From Thermopolyspora sp044507605 (GTDB taxonomy: Bacteria; Actinomycetota; Actinomycetes; Streptosporangiales; Streptosporangiaceae): a stretch of DNA of 64,000 nt. The stretch spans positions 1 through 64,000 of the forward strand of contig JBIQJI010000014.1 of assembly GCA_044507605.1 (NCBI GenBank). The letters are read 5' to 3'. The notes under the pieces are model-generated. The model was not told the DNA's origin, searched no databases, and saw only the letters and a program-made list of their open reading frames with translations. Below, piece after piece: positions 33,929 through 41,713 of the stretch (position 1 is its first letter; every line of letters begins with the position of its first letter). The translations under genes were made by a program, and so were the position numbers.

Positions 33929-36898
33929 TCAGCCCTCCACCTGATCGAGGTTGAGCATGCCGCGCAGCTCGGCGGCCTCCGGGGCGCCGAGCCGGCTGAA
34001 GATGTCGAAGGCGCCGCGCAGATGACCGGCGCTCCGCTCGGCGTCGCCGAGACCGCGCAGGGCCTTGCCGAGGACCGTGAGTGACTGCGCCTCGCCGTAC
34101 GGGTGGCCGATCTCGCGGGCCACGGTGAGCGCCTGCTCGGCGTACCGCGCCGCCTCGGCGAAGCCGCCCGCGGCGATGAACGTCTCGGCGAGCCGGTGGC
34201 ACACGCGCTGCTCCCACACCCGCTGCTCGCTGGCGCGGAAGAAATCCAGGCACTCGGCGTACCTCGTGACGGCCTCGGTGTGCCTGCCCACGTGCGACAG
34301 CACCGTGCCGAGGTGGTAGCGGGCCCGCGCCACCCCCGCCCCGCTGCCGATGCGCTGGAAGATCGCCAGCGCCCGCTCGGCGGTGGCGATGGCGTCGCCG
34401 GGCCGGCCGAGCAGCAGGTGGTCGCGGGCCGAGTAGCTGAGCACCAGCCCTTCCCCGGCGGGCACGCCCAGCTCCCGGTACGCCTCCAGCGCGGCGTCGA
34501 ACCAGCGCAGGGCCTCCTCATGGCGGCGCAGCCGGCTGGTGACGACGCCGAGGGCGTTCAGCGTCTCGCCGTACACGATGCGGTCGCCGGTGGCCTGCGA
34601 CACCTTCAGGGCGGCGAGGAACTGCTCGCGTGCCTCGTCCCGCCGGTTGGCGCCGAACAGCACCCGGCCGAGCACGTACCGGCAGCGTACTTCGGCGGGC
34701 GCCGCCCACGGCGCGCCCGGCCCGGCGGGCTGGGCGGCGGCGAGCACGGGCCGGGGGCGCTGGTCGGACTCGCGGGCGTGGGTGCCGGGCTCCACCAGCG
34801 GCTCCATGCCGAGCAGCACGTCGGCGCACATCAGCAGCGAGCCGTCGTCCTGCCCCCCGGCCTCGATGGCCTGGTCGATCGCGGCGAACATGTCCTCGCC
34901 TTCGAGGGCCAGCCAGGCCGCCGCCGTGTCGGCTGAGGTGAAGCTCAGGCCGTCGACCTCGGTGGCCGACAGCCGGTCGGCGACGCCGCTGCCTTCGTAC
35001 GCCAGCCGGTGCGCCGACCGCACCGAGGCGAGGTAGAAGCCGAGCAGGCGGCCGAGGGCCGCCGCGCGGACCCGCGGCTCGTCGGTGGCCTCGGCCCGGC
35101 GGCGGGCGAACAGCTTCAGCAGGTCGTGGAAGCGGTAGCGGCCGGGCGCCGAGGCCTCCAGCAGGCTCGCGTCGACCAGCGATTCGAGCAGGTCCTCGGT
35201 CGTCATCGGGTCGAGCGCCAGCACGGCGGCGGCCGCCCCCACCGAGATGCCGGATCTGGCGGGCAGCGACAGCAGCCGGAACGCCCGCTGCTGGCCGGGG
35301 TCGAGCTGCCCGTAGCCGAGCGCGAACGTCGCCTCGACGGCGAGGTTGCCGACTTTGAGCTCGTCGAGCCGGCGCCGTTCGTCGGCCAGCCGCGGCGCCA
35401 GCGACGCCACGGTCCAGGACGGCCGGGCGGCCAGCCGGGCCGCGACGACGCGCACGGCGAGCGGCAGGTAGCCGCAGGCGGCGACGACGTCCATGGCGGC
35501 GGCGTGCTCGGCGGCGACCCGGTCGGCGCCGGCGACGGCCGCGAACAGGTTCAGCGCCTCGTCGGGCTCCATGATGTCGAGGTCGATCAGCCGCGCCGAC
35601 GGCAGGTCGGCGAGCTTGGCCCGCCCGGTGACGATCGCGGCGCAGCCGGGCGAGCCGGGCATCAGCGGGGTGACATGCCCGGCGTCTCGGGCGTTGTCGA
35701 TCAGCACAAGGATGCGCCGGTCGGCCAGCAGGGAGCGGAACAGCGCGGACCGCTCGGCGACGCCGTCGGGGATGATGTCGGCGGGGATGCCGAGGCCGCG
35801 CAGGAACGAGCCGAGCGCGGCGTCGGCGGGCAGCGGGTCGTCGCTGTAGCCGCGCATGTCCACGTAGAGCTGCCCGTCGGGGAAGCGGTCCTGCACGCTG
35901 TGGGCGACGTGCACCGCGAGCGTGGTCTTGCCCACGCCGCCGATGCCCGAGACCGCGGCGATGGGCACCCCGGTGCCGCTCGTGAGCAGCGCGCACAGCT
36001 TGTCGACGAGTTCCTTGCGGCCGGTGAAGTCGCTCACGGCGGCGGGCAGCTGCGCCGGGCGGGGGATCTCGGCCTCCCGCACCTGGGGCCCGTCGCCGGC
36101 GGCCGGCTCGGCGTCGAGGGCGGGGTCGGCGGCGAGGATGCGGTGCTGCAGCGCGGTGAGCTCGGGGCCGGGCTCGATGCCGAGCTCGTCGATCAGGGTG
36201 CGGCGTGTGTCGGCGTACACGGCGAGCGCGTCGGCCTGCCTGCCGCAGCGGTAGTAGGCCAGCATGAGCTGGGCCCGCAGTCCTTCGCGCAGCGGATGCT
36301 CGGCGGTGAGGGCCTTGAGCTCGGAGACCACCTCGGCGTGCCGGCCGAGCCGCAGGTCGAGGTCCATGAGGGCCTCGACGACGCCGACGCGCCGCTCGGC
36401 GAGCCGGCCGCGCTGGGTCTCGGCGAACGGGCCCACGGCCCCCGCCAGCGGCTCGCCGGTCCACAGGTCGAGCGCCGCGCGCAGGGTGTCGGCCGCGCCG
36501 CGGGTGTCGCCGTCGCGCCGGGCCGCCTCGGCGGCGGCGCACCCGCGCTCGAACTCGGTGAGGTCGAGCGCGGCCGTGCCGAGCCGCAGGGCGTACCCGC
36601 GGCCGACCGAGGCGATCAGCTCCCGTCGTTCGCGGGGCGTGCGGCGCTGTTCGAGGACCGAGCGCAGCCGCGAGACGTACGTGCGCAGCGCGCCGAGCGC
36701 GCGCGGCGGCGCGTCGTCTCCCCACACTCCGTCGATGATCTCGGCCGGGGTCACCGCCCGGCCCTCCCGGAGCAGCAGCATCGCGAGGATCGACCGCTGC
36801 AGGGGAGTGCCGAGGTCCAGTTCCTGCCCGTCGCGCCAGGCCTGGACAGGTCCGAGTACGGCGAAGCGAAGGGCGTGCTCGCCAGCCTGACCAGCCAT
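33929..36898 (-). CDS. AfsR/SARP-family regulator with NB-ARC and TPR domains
   Basis: The 989-residue protein has an OmpR-type winged helix (RFAVLGPVQAWRDGQELDLG to about residue 95), a bacterial transcriptional activation domain (about 100-245, with ALAVYADTRRTLIDELGIEPG), an NB-ARC ATPase (P-loop VSGIGGVGKTTLAVHVA, then RRILVLIDNARDAGH) and C-terminal TPR repeats. AfsR-like proteins activate secondary-metabolite or developmental genes. ATG at 36898 is preferred over one seven codons upstream because GGAG precedes it. Direct repeats at 36981-37010 suggest self-activation. No biosynthetic cluster is adjacent. Confidence 0.92.
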   Translation of the reverse strand: MAGQAGEHALRFAVLGPVQAWRDGQELDLGTPLQRSILAMLLLREGRAVTPAEIIDGVWGDDAPPRALGALRTYVSRLRSVLEQRRTPRERRELIASVGRGYALRLGTAALDLTEFERGCAAAEAARRDGDTRGAADTLRAALDLWTGEPLAGAVGPFAETQRGRLAERRVGVVEALMDLDLRLGRHAEVVSELKALTAEHPLREGLRAQLMLAYYRCGRQADALAVYADTRRTLIDELGIEPGPELTALQHRILAADPALDAEPAAGDGPQVREAEIPRPAQLPAAVSDFTGRKELVDKLCALLTSGTGVPIAAVSGIGGVGKTTLAVHVAHSVQDRFPDGQLYVDMRGYSDDPLPADAALGSFLRGLGIPADIIPDGVAERSALFRSLLADRRILVLIDNARDAGHVTPLMPGSPGCAAIVTGRAKLADLPSARLIDLDIMEPDEALNLFAAVAGADRVAAEHAAAMDVVAACGYLPLAVRVVAARLAARPSWTVASLAPRLADERRRLDELKVGNLAVEATFALGYGQLDPGQQRAFRLLSLPARSGISVGAAAAVLALDPMTTEDLLESLVDASLLEASAPGRYRFHDLLKLFARRRAEATDEPRVRAAALGRLLGFYLASVRSAHRLAYEGSGVADRLSATEVDGLSFTSADTAAAWLALEGEDMFAAIDQAIEAGGQDDGSLLMCADVLLGMEPLVEPGTHARESDQRPRPVLAAAQPAGPGAPWAAPAEVRCRYVLGRVLFGANRRDEAREQFLAALKVSQATGDRIVYGETLNALGVVTSRLRRHEEALRWFDAALEAYRELGVPAGEGLVLSYSARDHLLLGRPGDAIATAERALAIFQRIGSGAGVARARYHLGTVLSHVGRHTEAVTRYAECLDFFRASEQRVWEQRVCHRLAETFIAAGGFAEAARYAEQALTVAREIGHPYGEAQSLTVLGKALRGLGDAERSAGHLRGAFDIFSRLGAPEAAELRGMLNLDQVEG

Positions 36899-36980
36899 TT
36901 CTTCTTTTCTCCGCCCCATTGGATACTACGGTCTGCAAATATTAGATCCCCCCATGCCGCCTTGTTAGACAGCGCTTTGG

Positions 36981-37010
36981 TCGTTGACCCAAGCGTTGAT
37001 CGGTCGTTAA
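36981..37010. promoter_or_regulatory. Three direct repeats resembling a SARP binding site
   Basis: TCGTTGA (36981-36987), GCGTTGA (36993-36999) and TCGTTAA (37004-37010) are direct repeats spaced 12 and 11 bases apart, centred about 100 bases upstream of the AfsR-like start. SARP proteins bind heptamer direct repeats with 11-bp or 22-bp spacing. A related word, TTGATCGGACGTTGACC, occurs at 33643-33659 beyond the 3' end of the gene. Confidence 0.55.
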
Positions 37011-37050
37011 TCCGGCATCAAGTAGCGGCAGGGATGCTGTAGAGAGAGCA

Positions 37051-37159
37051 GGCGTGGTCCCCACGGGGGCGGCCACGCCGAAATCATATTGGACCGGACC
37101 GGGATCGATCCTGGTGCGCAGTCGTCAGATCCCCCGCGGGTGGGGTGCCCGCGGGGGAT
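37051..37159. other. Two strong hairpins in the AfsR/aminotransferase gap
   Basis: The gap from 36899 to 37257 holds no gene. Besides the direct repeats it contains GGCGTGG (37051-37057) pairing with CCACGCC (37073-37079), and a perfect 12-bp stem ATCCCCCGCGGG (37129-37140) with CCCGCGGGGGAT (37148-37159) followed on the plus strand by a T-containing tract. Fifty AT-richer bases lie between them. A small RNA or a 5' leader is possible but unproven. Confidence 0.4.
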
Positions 37160-37223
37160 TCTCCATTTTCCGGGCCGGTCCGGCCCATTGTGCGGTCATT
37201 TGCTGGAACGTTCCAAAAGCCTG

Positions 37224-37252
37224 CCCGCCCGCACGTGTCACGTGCGGGCGGG
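37224..37252 (-). terminator. Hairpin terminator after the aminotransferase gene
   Basis: CCCGCCCGCACGTG (37224-37237) and CACGTGCGGGCGGG (37239-37252) form a perfect 14-bp inverted repeat around one base. On the minus strand it begins about five bases after the stop and is followed by CAGGCTTTT, an intrinsic terminator arrangement. Confidence 0.8.
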
Positions 37253-37257
37253 GGGTC

Positions 37258-38535
37258 TTAGGAGGCGGCGGGGAGGAAGTCGCGGGGCGGGTGCACGGGG
37301 GCGTGCGGCGACGTCAGGTCGGCGAGGGCGGCCCCGAGCCGGTCGAGGGATTCGGCGATCCAGGGCAGCACCAGCGGGTCGGGGGCGCGCAGGGCGGCCA
37401 GCCGCTGCTCGGGGGTGTCGCCGTAGAGCTGGCTGATGGCCACGCGGATGCGCAGGGCCCACGGCACGTCGCCGAACGCGCTGCCGGGCAGCACGCCGAT
37501 GCCGTAGCCGTCGAGCAGCCCCGCCGCGAGGTCGGCGGAGGTGCCGAAGCGGGACAGGTAGCCGAAGTCGGGATACAGGTAGAAGGCGCCCTGGGGGGCG
37601 GGCACGGTGGCGCCGGCGGCGGCGAACCGGTCGGCGGCGGCCCTGGCCACGATGCCGTGCAGCCGGCGGCTGCGCGCGATGCGCCGCACGATCTCGGGGT
37701 GCTCGGCGAAGGCGTACGCCGCGGCCTCCTGCACGGGGGCGGCGGGGCTCGACCAGATCTCGCTGGCGATGGCGAGCAGCCGGGCACGCAGGTCGTGGTC
37801 GCCCTCCGGGAGCCGGGCCACGCCGATGCGCCAGCCGCCGAGGGCGAGGTTCTTGCTGAGGCCGGTGGTGACGACGGTGCGCTCGGGGGCGATCTCGGCG
37901 GGGCTGAGCACCCGCGCCTCGAGGTCGTGGACGAGGTCGCGGTAGATCTCGTCGGAGATGATCGTGAGGTCGAGGTCGCGGGCGACGACGGTGAGCCTGC
38001 GCACCGTCTCCGGCCGGGCGAGGGTGCCGGTGGGATTGTCGGGGAGGGTGACGAGCACCGCGCGTACGTCGCGGCCGCGGGCGCGGGCCGCGGTGACGGC
38101 GCCGACCAGCTGCTCGGGGTCGGGGACACCGCCTTCGTCCGGGAGGGTCCGCACGAACAGCGGCCGCACGCCGACGAGCTCCGCCTGCGCCGCGTAGCTC
38201 ACCCAGCTGGGCATCGGCAGCACCACGTCGCCGCCGAGCGCGAGGAGCAGGGCGTACAGCAAGGGCTTGCTGCCGGGGCCGCAGACGATCTGGCCGGGGT
38301 CGGTCGGCAGGCCGCGCCGCTGCCAGTAGCCTGCGGCGGCGGAGCGCAGCGCGGGGACGCCGGCGACGGGGCCGTAGCCGTTGCGGTCACCGGCCAGGTT
38401 CAGCCGCTCTCGAAGCACGGGGTGGACGGGCAGGCCGGCCTCGCCGAACGCGAGGTTGAGCACCGGCTCACCCGCCTCGCGTCTTCGGCTGATCTCCTCG
38501 TTCGCAGCCAGTGTGGCCGAGAGGGTGACGTTCAT
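37258..38535 (-). CDS. PLP-dependent aminotransferase, class I/II
   Basis: The 425-residue protein shows the aminotransferase fold-type I pattern: NLAFGEAGLPVHPVLRERL, YGPVAGVPALRSAAAGYW, VTLPDNPTGT, IISDEIYRDL, and the PLP lysine in TTGLSKNLALGGWRIG (K228). R443-type carboxylate binding is represented by RIRVAISQLYG near the C-terminus. The amino acid substrate is unknown; the family includes aspartate and aromatic aminotransferases. ATG at 38535 follows GGAGG. It is divergent from a LysR regulator gene across 95 bases with direct repeats, so LysR control is likely. Confidence 0.88.
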   Translation of the reverse strand: MNVTLSATLAANEEISRRREAGEPVLNLAFGEAGLPVHPVLRERLNLAGDRNGYGPVAGVPALRSAAAGYWQRRGLPTDPGQIVCGPGSKPLLYALLLALGGDVVLPMPSWVSYAAQAELVGVRPLFVRTLPDEGGVPDPEQLVGAVTAARARGRDVRAVLVTLPDNPTGTLARPETVRRLTVVARDLDLTIISDEIYRDLVHDLEARVLSPAEIAPERTVVTTGLSKNLALGGWRIGVARLPEGDHDLRARLLAIASEIWSSPAAPVQEAAAYAFAEHPEIVRRIARSRRLHGIVARAAADRFAAAGATVPAPQGAFYLYPDFGYLSRFGTSADLAAGLLDGYGIGVLPGSAFGDVPWALRIRVAISQLYGDTPEQRLAALRAPDPLVLPWIAESLDRLGAALADLTSPHAPVHPPRDFLPAAS

Positions 38536-38578
38536 GGGACAACCTCCATGGGTGTGCGACGTTCCCAGATTGGAGGGT

Positions 38579-38622
38579 GGTAGGCATAAGTACAAGCGAG
38601 GCTTTTGATGGGTAGGCGTAAG
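38579..38622. promoter_or_regulatory. Direct repeats in the aminotransferase/LysR divergent promoter
   Basis: GGTAGGCATAAG (38579-38590) and GGTAGGCGTAAG (38611-38622) match at 11 of 12 positions and start 32 bases apart, about three helical turns. They fill the middle of the 95-base divergent intergenic region. They are good candidates for binding by the LysR protein. Confidence 0.55.
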
Positions 38623-38630
38623 ATAATCTG

Positions 38631-39602
38631 ATGCTGGATCTGCGACGATTGGCGCTGATATGTGAGTTTGCCCGCCGGGGCAGCATCTCGGCGACGGCGA
38701 CAGCGCTCGGTTACACTCCCTCGGCCGTCTCTCAGCAACTGGCGGCGTTGGAGCGGGAGGCCGGCACCGCGCTGCTCGACCGCACCTCGCACAGCGCCGA
38801 GCTGACCGACGCGGGGCGGCGGCTCGTGGAGCACGCCGAGCACATTCTGGCCATGGTCGAGCGGGCCGAATCGGATCTGTCGGCACAGACCGCGACGCCG
38901 TCCGGCCGGGTGGTGGTCACGGCCTTCCCCACGGCGGCGGTCGCGTTCGCGCCGGCGGTGGCGCGCTCACTGCGCCGCCACGCCGCGCTGACGCTCCGGC
39001 TGCGGCAGACCCGCTCCGGGCGGGGCATGCGCGAGGTCCAGTCGGGCGAGGCCGACATCGCGCTCATCGACGACTGGTACGGCAGGGTGCGCGACCGGCG
39101 GTCCGACGCGCTGCGCGTCTTCCCGCTGCTGAGCGACCCGATGGTGCTGGTGGTGCCCCGCAAGCACCCGATGGCCGACCCGGAGGTCCCGGTGGACCTC
39201 GGGGCGCTGCGCGACGAGCCGTGGATGGCCACACCCGACGGCGAGCCGTCGCGCATGGCCGTCGACCGGCTGCTCGCCGACTTCGGCGGGGCACAACCGG
39301 TGCCCTGGGAGTTCGAAGGGCTCGGCACGATCCTCGGCCTGGTCGCCAAGGGCGTCGGCATCGCGGCCGTGCCGGCGCTCGCACTGGCCGCCGGGCTGCG
39401 GGGCATCGCCGTACGGGAACTCCCCGGCAGCCCGGTCGGCCGCGAGATTCACGCGGTCGCCAGACAGGCCAGCGTCAACCGGCCCTCGGTGGCGGCGACC
39501 CTGCGGGCGATCCACGTCGCCGCGAGGTACCTCGCCAACGATCTGGCGCCGCTGCGATCACTTCAGTCGGGCCCTCCTCGGACGGTCGCCGCTAGCAGTT
39601 GA
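38631..39602 (+). CDS. LysR-family transcription regulator
   Basis: The 323-residue protein has a LysR winged helix at the N-terminus (LDLRRLALICEFARRGSISATATALGYTPSAVSQQLAALEREAGTALLDR, residues 2-51) and a two-lobed substrate-binding domain from about residue 90, with QSGEADIALIDDWYG and VAKGVGIAAVPALAL. LysR proteins usually regulate the divergent gene, here the aminotransferase. ATG at 38631 has no clear ribosome site and may be leaderless. Its 3' end overlaps the next, convergent gene by 11 bases. Confidence 0.92.
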   Translation: MLDLRRLALICEFARRGSISATATALGYTPSAVSQQLAALEREAGTALLDRTSHSAELTDAGRRLVEHAEHILAMVERAESDLSAQTATPSGRVVVTAFPTAAVAFAPAVARSLRRHAALTLRLRQTRSGRGMREVQSGEADIALIDDWYGRVRDRRSDALRVFPLLSDPMVLVVPRKHPMADPEVPVDLGALRDEPWMATPDGEPSRMAVDRLLADFGGAQPVPWEFEGLGTILGLVAKGVGIAAVPALALAAGLRGIAVRELPGSPVGREIHAVARQASVNRPSVAATLRAIHVAARYLANDLAPLRSLQSGPPRTVAASS

Positions 39603-39978
39603 CGAGCTCGGGCGACTGGTTGAGCAGCTGCGCGCGCGGGCTGACGAACGCGGTGTGCGCGGCGACCGCCGCCGGGTCGAACACCGCCACGCGGTGGCAG
39701 TTCTGGAACGCCAGCCGCACCCCGAAGTGCCGCTCCAGCGCCGCCCGCATGGCGTCGCTCGCCATGCAGCGCAGCAGCTGGCCGCGCGCCACCTCGTCCG
39801 GAGGCTCGACCTGGTTGTCGGCGAACTCGGCCCCCGTGGCGGCCCGCTCGCTCGCCAGCCGGCTGATGACCGACCACGCGTAGGGCAGCGAGTCGCGGAC
39901 GCAGGCGACGAACGACTCGTCGTCCACCTCCCCCCGCTGGGCGCGATCGAGCAGGTCGGCCGAGACGGTGAGTGACAT
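39592..39978 (-). CDS. Conserved actinobacterial hypothetical protein behind a Zur-like box
   Basis: The 128-residue protein begins MSLTVSADLLDRAQRGEVDD and contains FVACVRDSLPYAWSVIS, EFADNQVEPPDEVARGQLLR, ALERHFGVRLAFQNCHRVAVF and ends QLLNQSPELVNC. I recall close relatives in many actinobacteria, but no function. ATG at 39978 is preceded by AGGAGAG. A palindrome resembling a Zur/Fur box lies 63 bases upstream, and conserved cysteines could bind metal, so a role in metal homeostasis is conceivable. Confidence 0.75.
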   Translation of the reverse strand: MSLTVSADLLDRAQRGEVDDESFVACVRDSLPYAWSVISRLASERAATGAEFADNQVEPPDEVARGQLLRCMASDAMRAALERHFGVRLAFQNCHRVAVFDPAAVAAHTAFVSPRAQLLNQSPELVNC

Positions 39979-40040
39979 GGCATCTCTCCTTGTGTGCGAT
40001 CGGATGCGCAGCGGTACCGCACCCTCAGTGAAGCCGATTA

Positions 40041-40054
40041 TGAAAATCATTTCA
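40041..40054. promoter_or_regulatory. Zur/Fur-like palindrome
   Basis: TGAAAATCATTTCA at 40041-40054 has the arms TGAAA and TTTCA. It closely resembles the AT-rich Zur boxes of actinobacteria, of the TGAAAATNATTTTCA type, but is one base shorter. It stands out as AT-rich in this GC-rich chromosome and is placed for control of the gene starting at 39978. Confidence 0.5.
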
Positions 40055-40091
40055 ACGGCTCTGGAGAGACAAGTTCGCCGGCTCGGGTCCG

Positions 40092-41615
40092 TCAGCTCGG
40101 GGTGGGGGAGGGGGAGGGCGGCGCGGGGAGAAGATCGCCCTTGGGGACGCGGTAATGGTCGAAGACCGCGGCGAGCGTGGGCTTCAGCCGGGCCCAGGCG
40201 GTGTCGGTGGTGACCCAGGTGAGGATCGTGGTGGTCCTGCCGGTGAAGATGACCCGGCGCAGCTCGTGGTAGATGACGCCCTTCTCGGCCCAGGGGTGGA
40301 TGCTCTCATCGGCGGCCTTCCAGCGGCCCTCCCACTCGGCGGCCCGGGCGCCGGGGAACTCGATGCGCTCCAACCGGATCTTCCGGTACGCCTTCGCCGC
40401 CTCCGACACCTCCCGCTCCGCCCGGGTCACCGTGAACATCGGGTCCTCTCCGCCCCAGTCGATCACCTGCACCGCGAAGTGCGCGGCGCCGTCGGGCGCG
40501 GCCCACTCCTGGCCGTCGTCCGTGCCGGTGCGGGTCCAGCCCTTCGGGTACGCCGCCTTCCAGCCGGTGCCGGGCCGGTACCACTTCAGCGCGAGCCTGG
40601 CCGGGGTGGGCGTCGGCGTGGACGCCGCGGACGGGACGCCCGTACCGGCCGGCGCCGTGGTGGCCTGCCGCGCGGTGGCCGGAGGCCCGGCGACCCCGCC
40701 GGCGGCGCCGTCGCCGGGCGACCGGAGCAGGGCCCAGCCGCCGACGCCGCCCGCCAGGACGAGCACGGCCGCGGCGGCGACGAGGACCGGGGCCCGGTGA
40801 CGGGCCGGGGCGTCGCCGGTGCGGGCCGAAGGACCGCCCGCGGGCTTCCTGGCGGGCTTCCCCCCGGACGCCCGCTCGGGCGCCGGTAACAGCTCGGCCA
40901 GCAGGCGCGTCGCCTCCGGGGCCGTCAGGCGGTTGGCCGGGTCGGGCGCGAGCAGGCCCCACAGCACCGGGCGCAGCGGGCCGGGCATCTGCTCGATCGT
41001 GGGCTCGGGGGACGGCGGGGCGCCGACCATCGCGGCGAACAGGGTGGCGCCCAGCGACCACAGGTCGGCGGCCGGGCCGGTGCCCGCGCCCTCGGGGGCG
41101 GCGAAGCCGGGGGTGCCGCCCTCGGGGGCCACGCCGAGGTCGCTCAGCGCGACCCGGCCGTCGTAGCCGATCAGCACGTTGGCTGGCTTGACGTCGCCGT
41201 GCACCACGCCGGCGGCGTGGGCGGCGGCCAGGGCGTCGAGCAGCGGCCGCCCGATCTCGGCCGCCCGGGGCGCGGTCAGCGGGCCGTCGTTGCCGATGAC
41301 ACGGTCGAGAGAACGGGCCTGGAACGGCTCCATGACGATCCACAGGCGGCCGTCGTCGTCCTCCGCCACGTCGTAGATCGCGACCAGGTGCGGGTGCGAC
41401 ACGCGGGTCGCGCCGGTGGCCGAGAGGGCGACGCGGGCGAAGAACTCGGCCTCCGCCCGGGGAGGCCACAACGTCGGCGGCGGCACGATCTCCTTGACCG
41501 CCACCGGCCGGTCGAGCAGTTCGTCGTGCCCCTCCCACACGACGCCCATGCCGCCCTGCCCGAGCGCACGCAGCAGGCGGTACCGCTTGACCACCAGAAG
41601 ACCCGGAGTACCCAT
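40092..41615 (-). CDS. Membrane serine/threonine protein kinase (PknB type)
   Basis: The 507-residue protein has an N-terminal kinase domain (residues about 10-255): LGQGGMGVVWEGHDELLDRPVAVKEI with the ATP-binding Lys, catalytic loop VVHGDVKPANVLIG and metal motif DLG in place of DFG. An Ala/Pro-rich linker, one membrane helix (APVLVAAAAVLVLAGGVGGWALL, about residues 282-304) and an extracellular domain of about 160 residues with several Trp residues follow. The HGD variant lacks the Arg of RD kinases. The ligand is unknown. ATG at 41615 gives a conventional start. Confidence 0.9.
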   Translation of the reverse strand: MGTPGLLVVKRYRLLRALGQGGMGVVWEGHDELLDRPVAVKEIVPPPTLWPPRAEAEFFARVALSATGATRVSHPHLVAIYDVAEDDDGRLWIVMEPFQARSLDRVIGNDGPLTAPRAAEIGRPLLDALAAAHAAGVVHGDVKPANVLIGYDGRVALSDLGVAPEGGTPGFAAPEGAGTGPAADLWSLGATLFAAMVGAPPSPEPTIEQMPGPLRPVLWGLLAPDPANRLTAPEATRLLAELLPAPERASGGKPARKPAGGPSARTGDAPARHRAPVLVAAAAVLVLAGGVGGWALLRSPGDGAAGGVAGPPATARQATTAPAGTGVPSAASTPTPTPARLALKWYRPGTGWKAAYPKGWTRTGTDDGQEWAAPDGAAHFAVQVIDWGGEDPMFTVTRAEREVSEAAKAYRKIRLERIEFPGARAAEWEGRWKAADESIHPWAEKGVIYHELRRVIFTGRTTTILTWVTTDTAWARLKPTLAAVFDHYRVPKGDLLPAPPSPSPTPS

Positions 41616-41713
41616 GATCAGACCCTTCGCGGCCGCCGTCTCACCACCGGCAGAGCGGCAGTCTATGCCTCGGCGACGCGGGTTCTGGCGGCGAAAAGTC
41701 TCCGCGCCGGCGA

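Noticed and set aside
33679..33954. 91-codon frame in the structured intergenic region
   Set aside because: It runs through long perfect stems, giving Arg/Pro/Gly-rich nonsense. The region is better explained as structured RNA or an intron remnant.
35009..37042. 677-codon plus-strand frame across the AfsR-like gene
   Set aside because: It is antisense to a clear SARP/NB-ARC gene, repetitive in composition and without a ribosome site.
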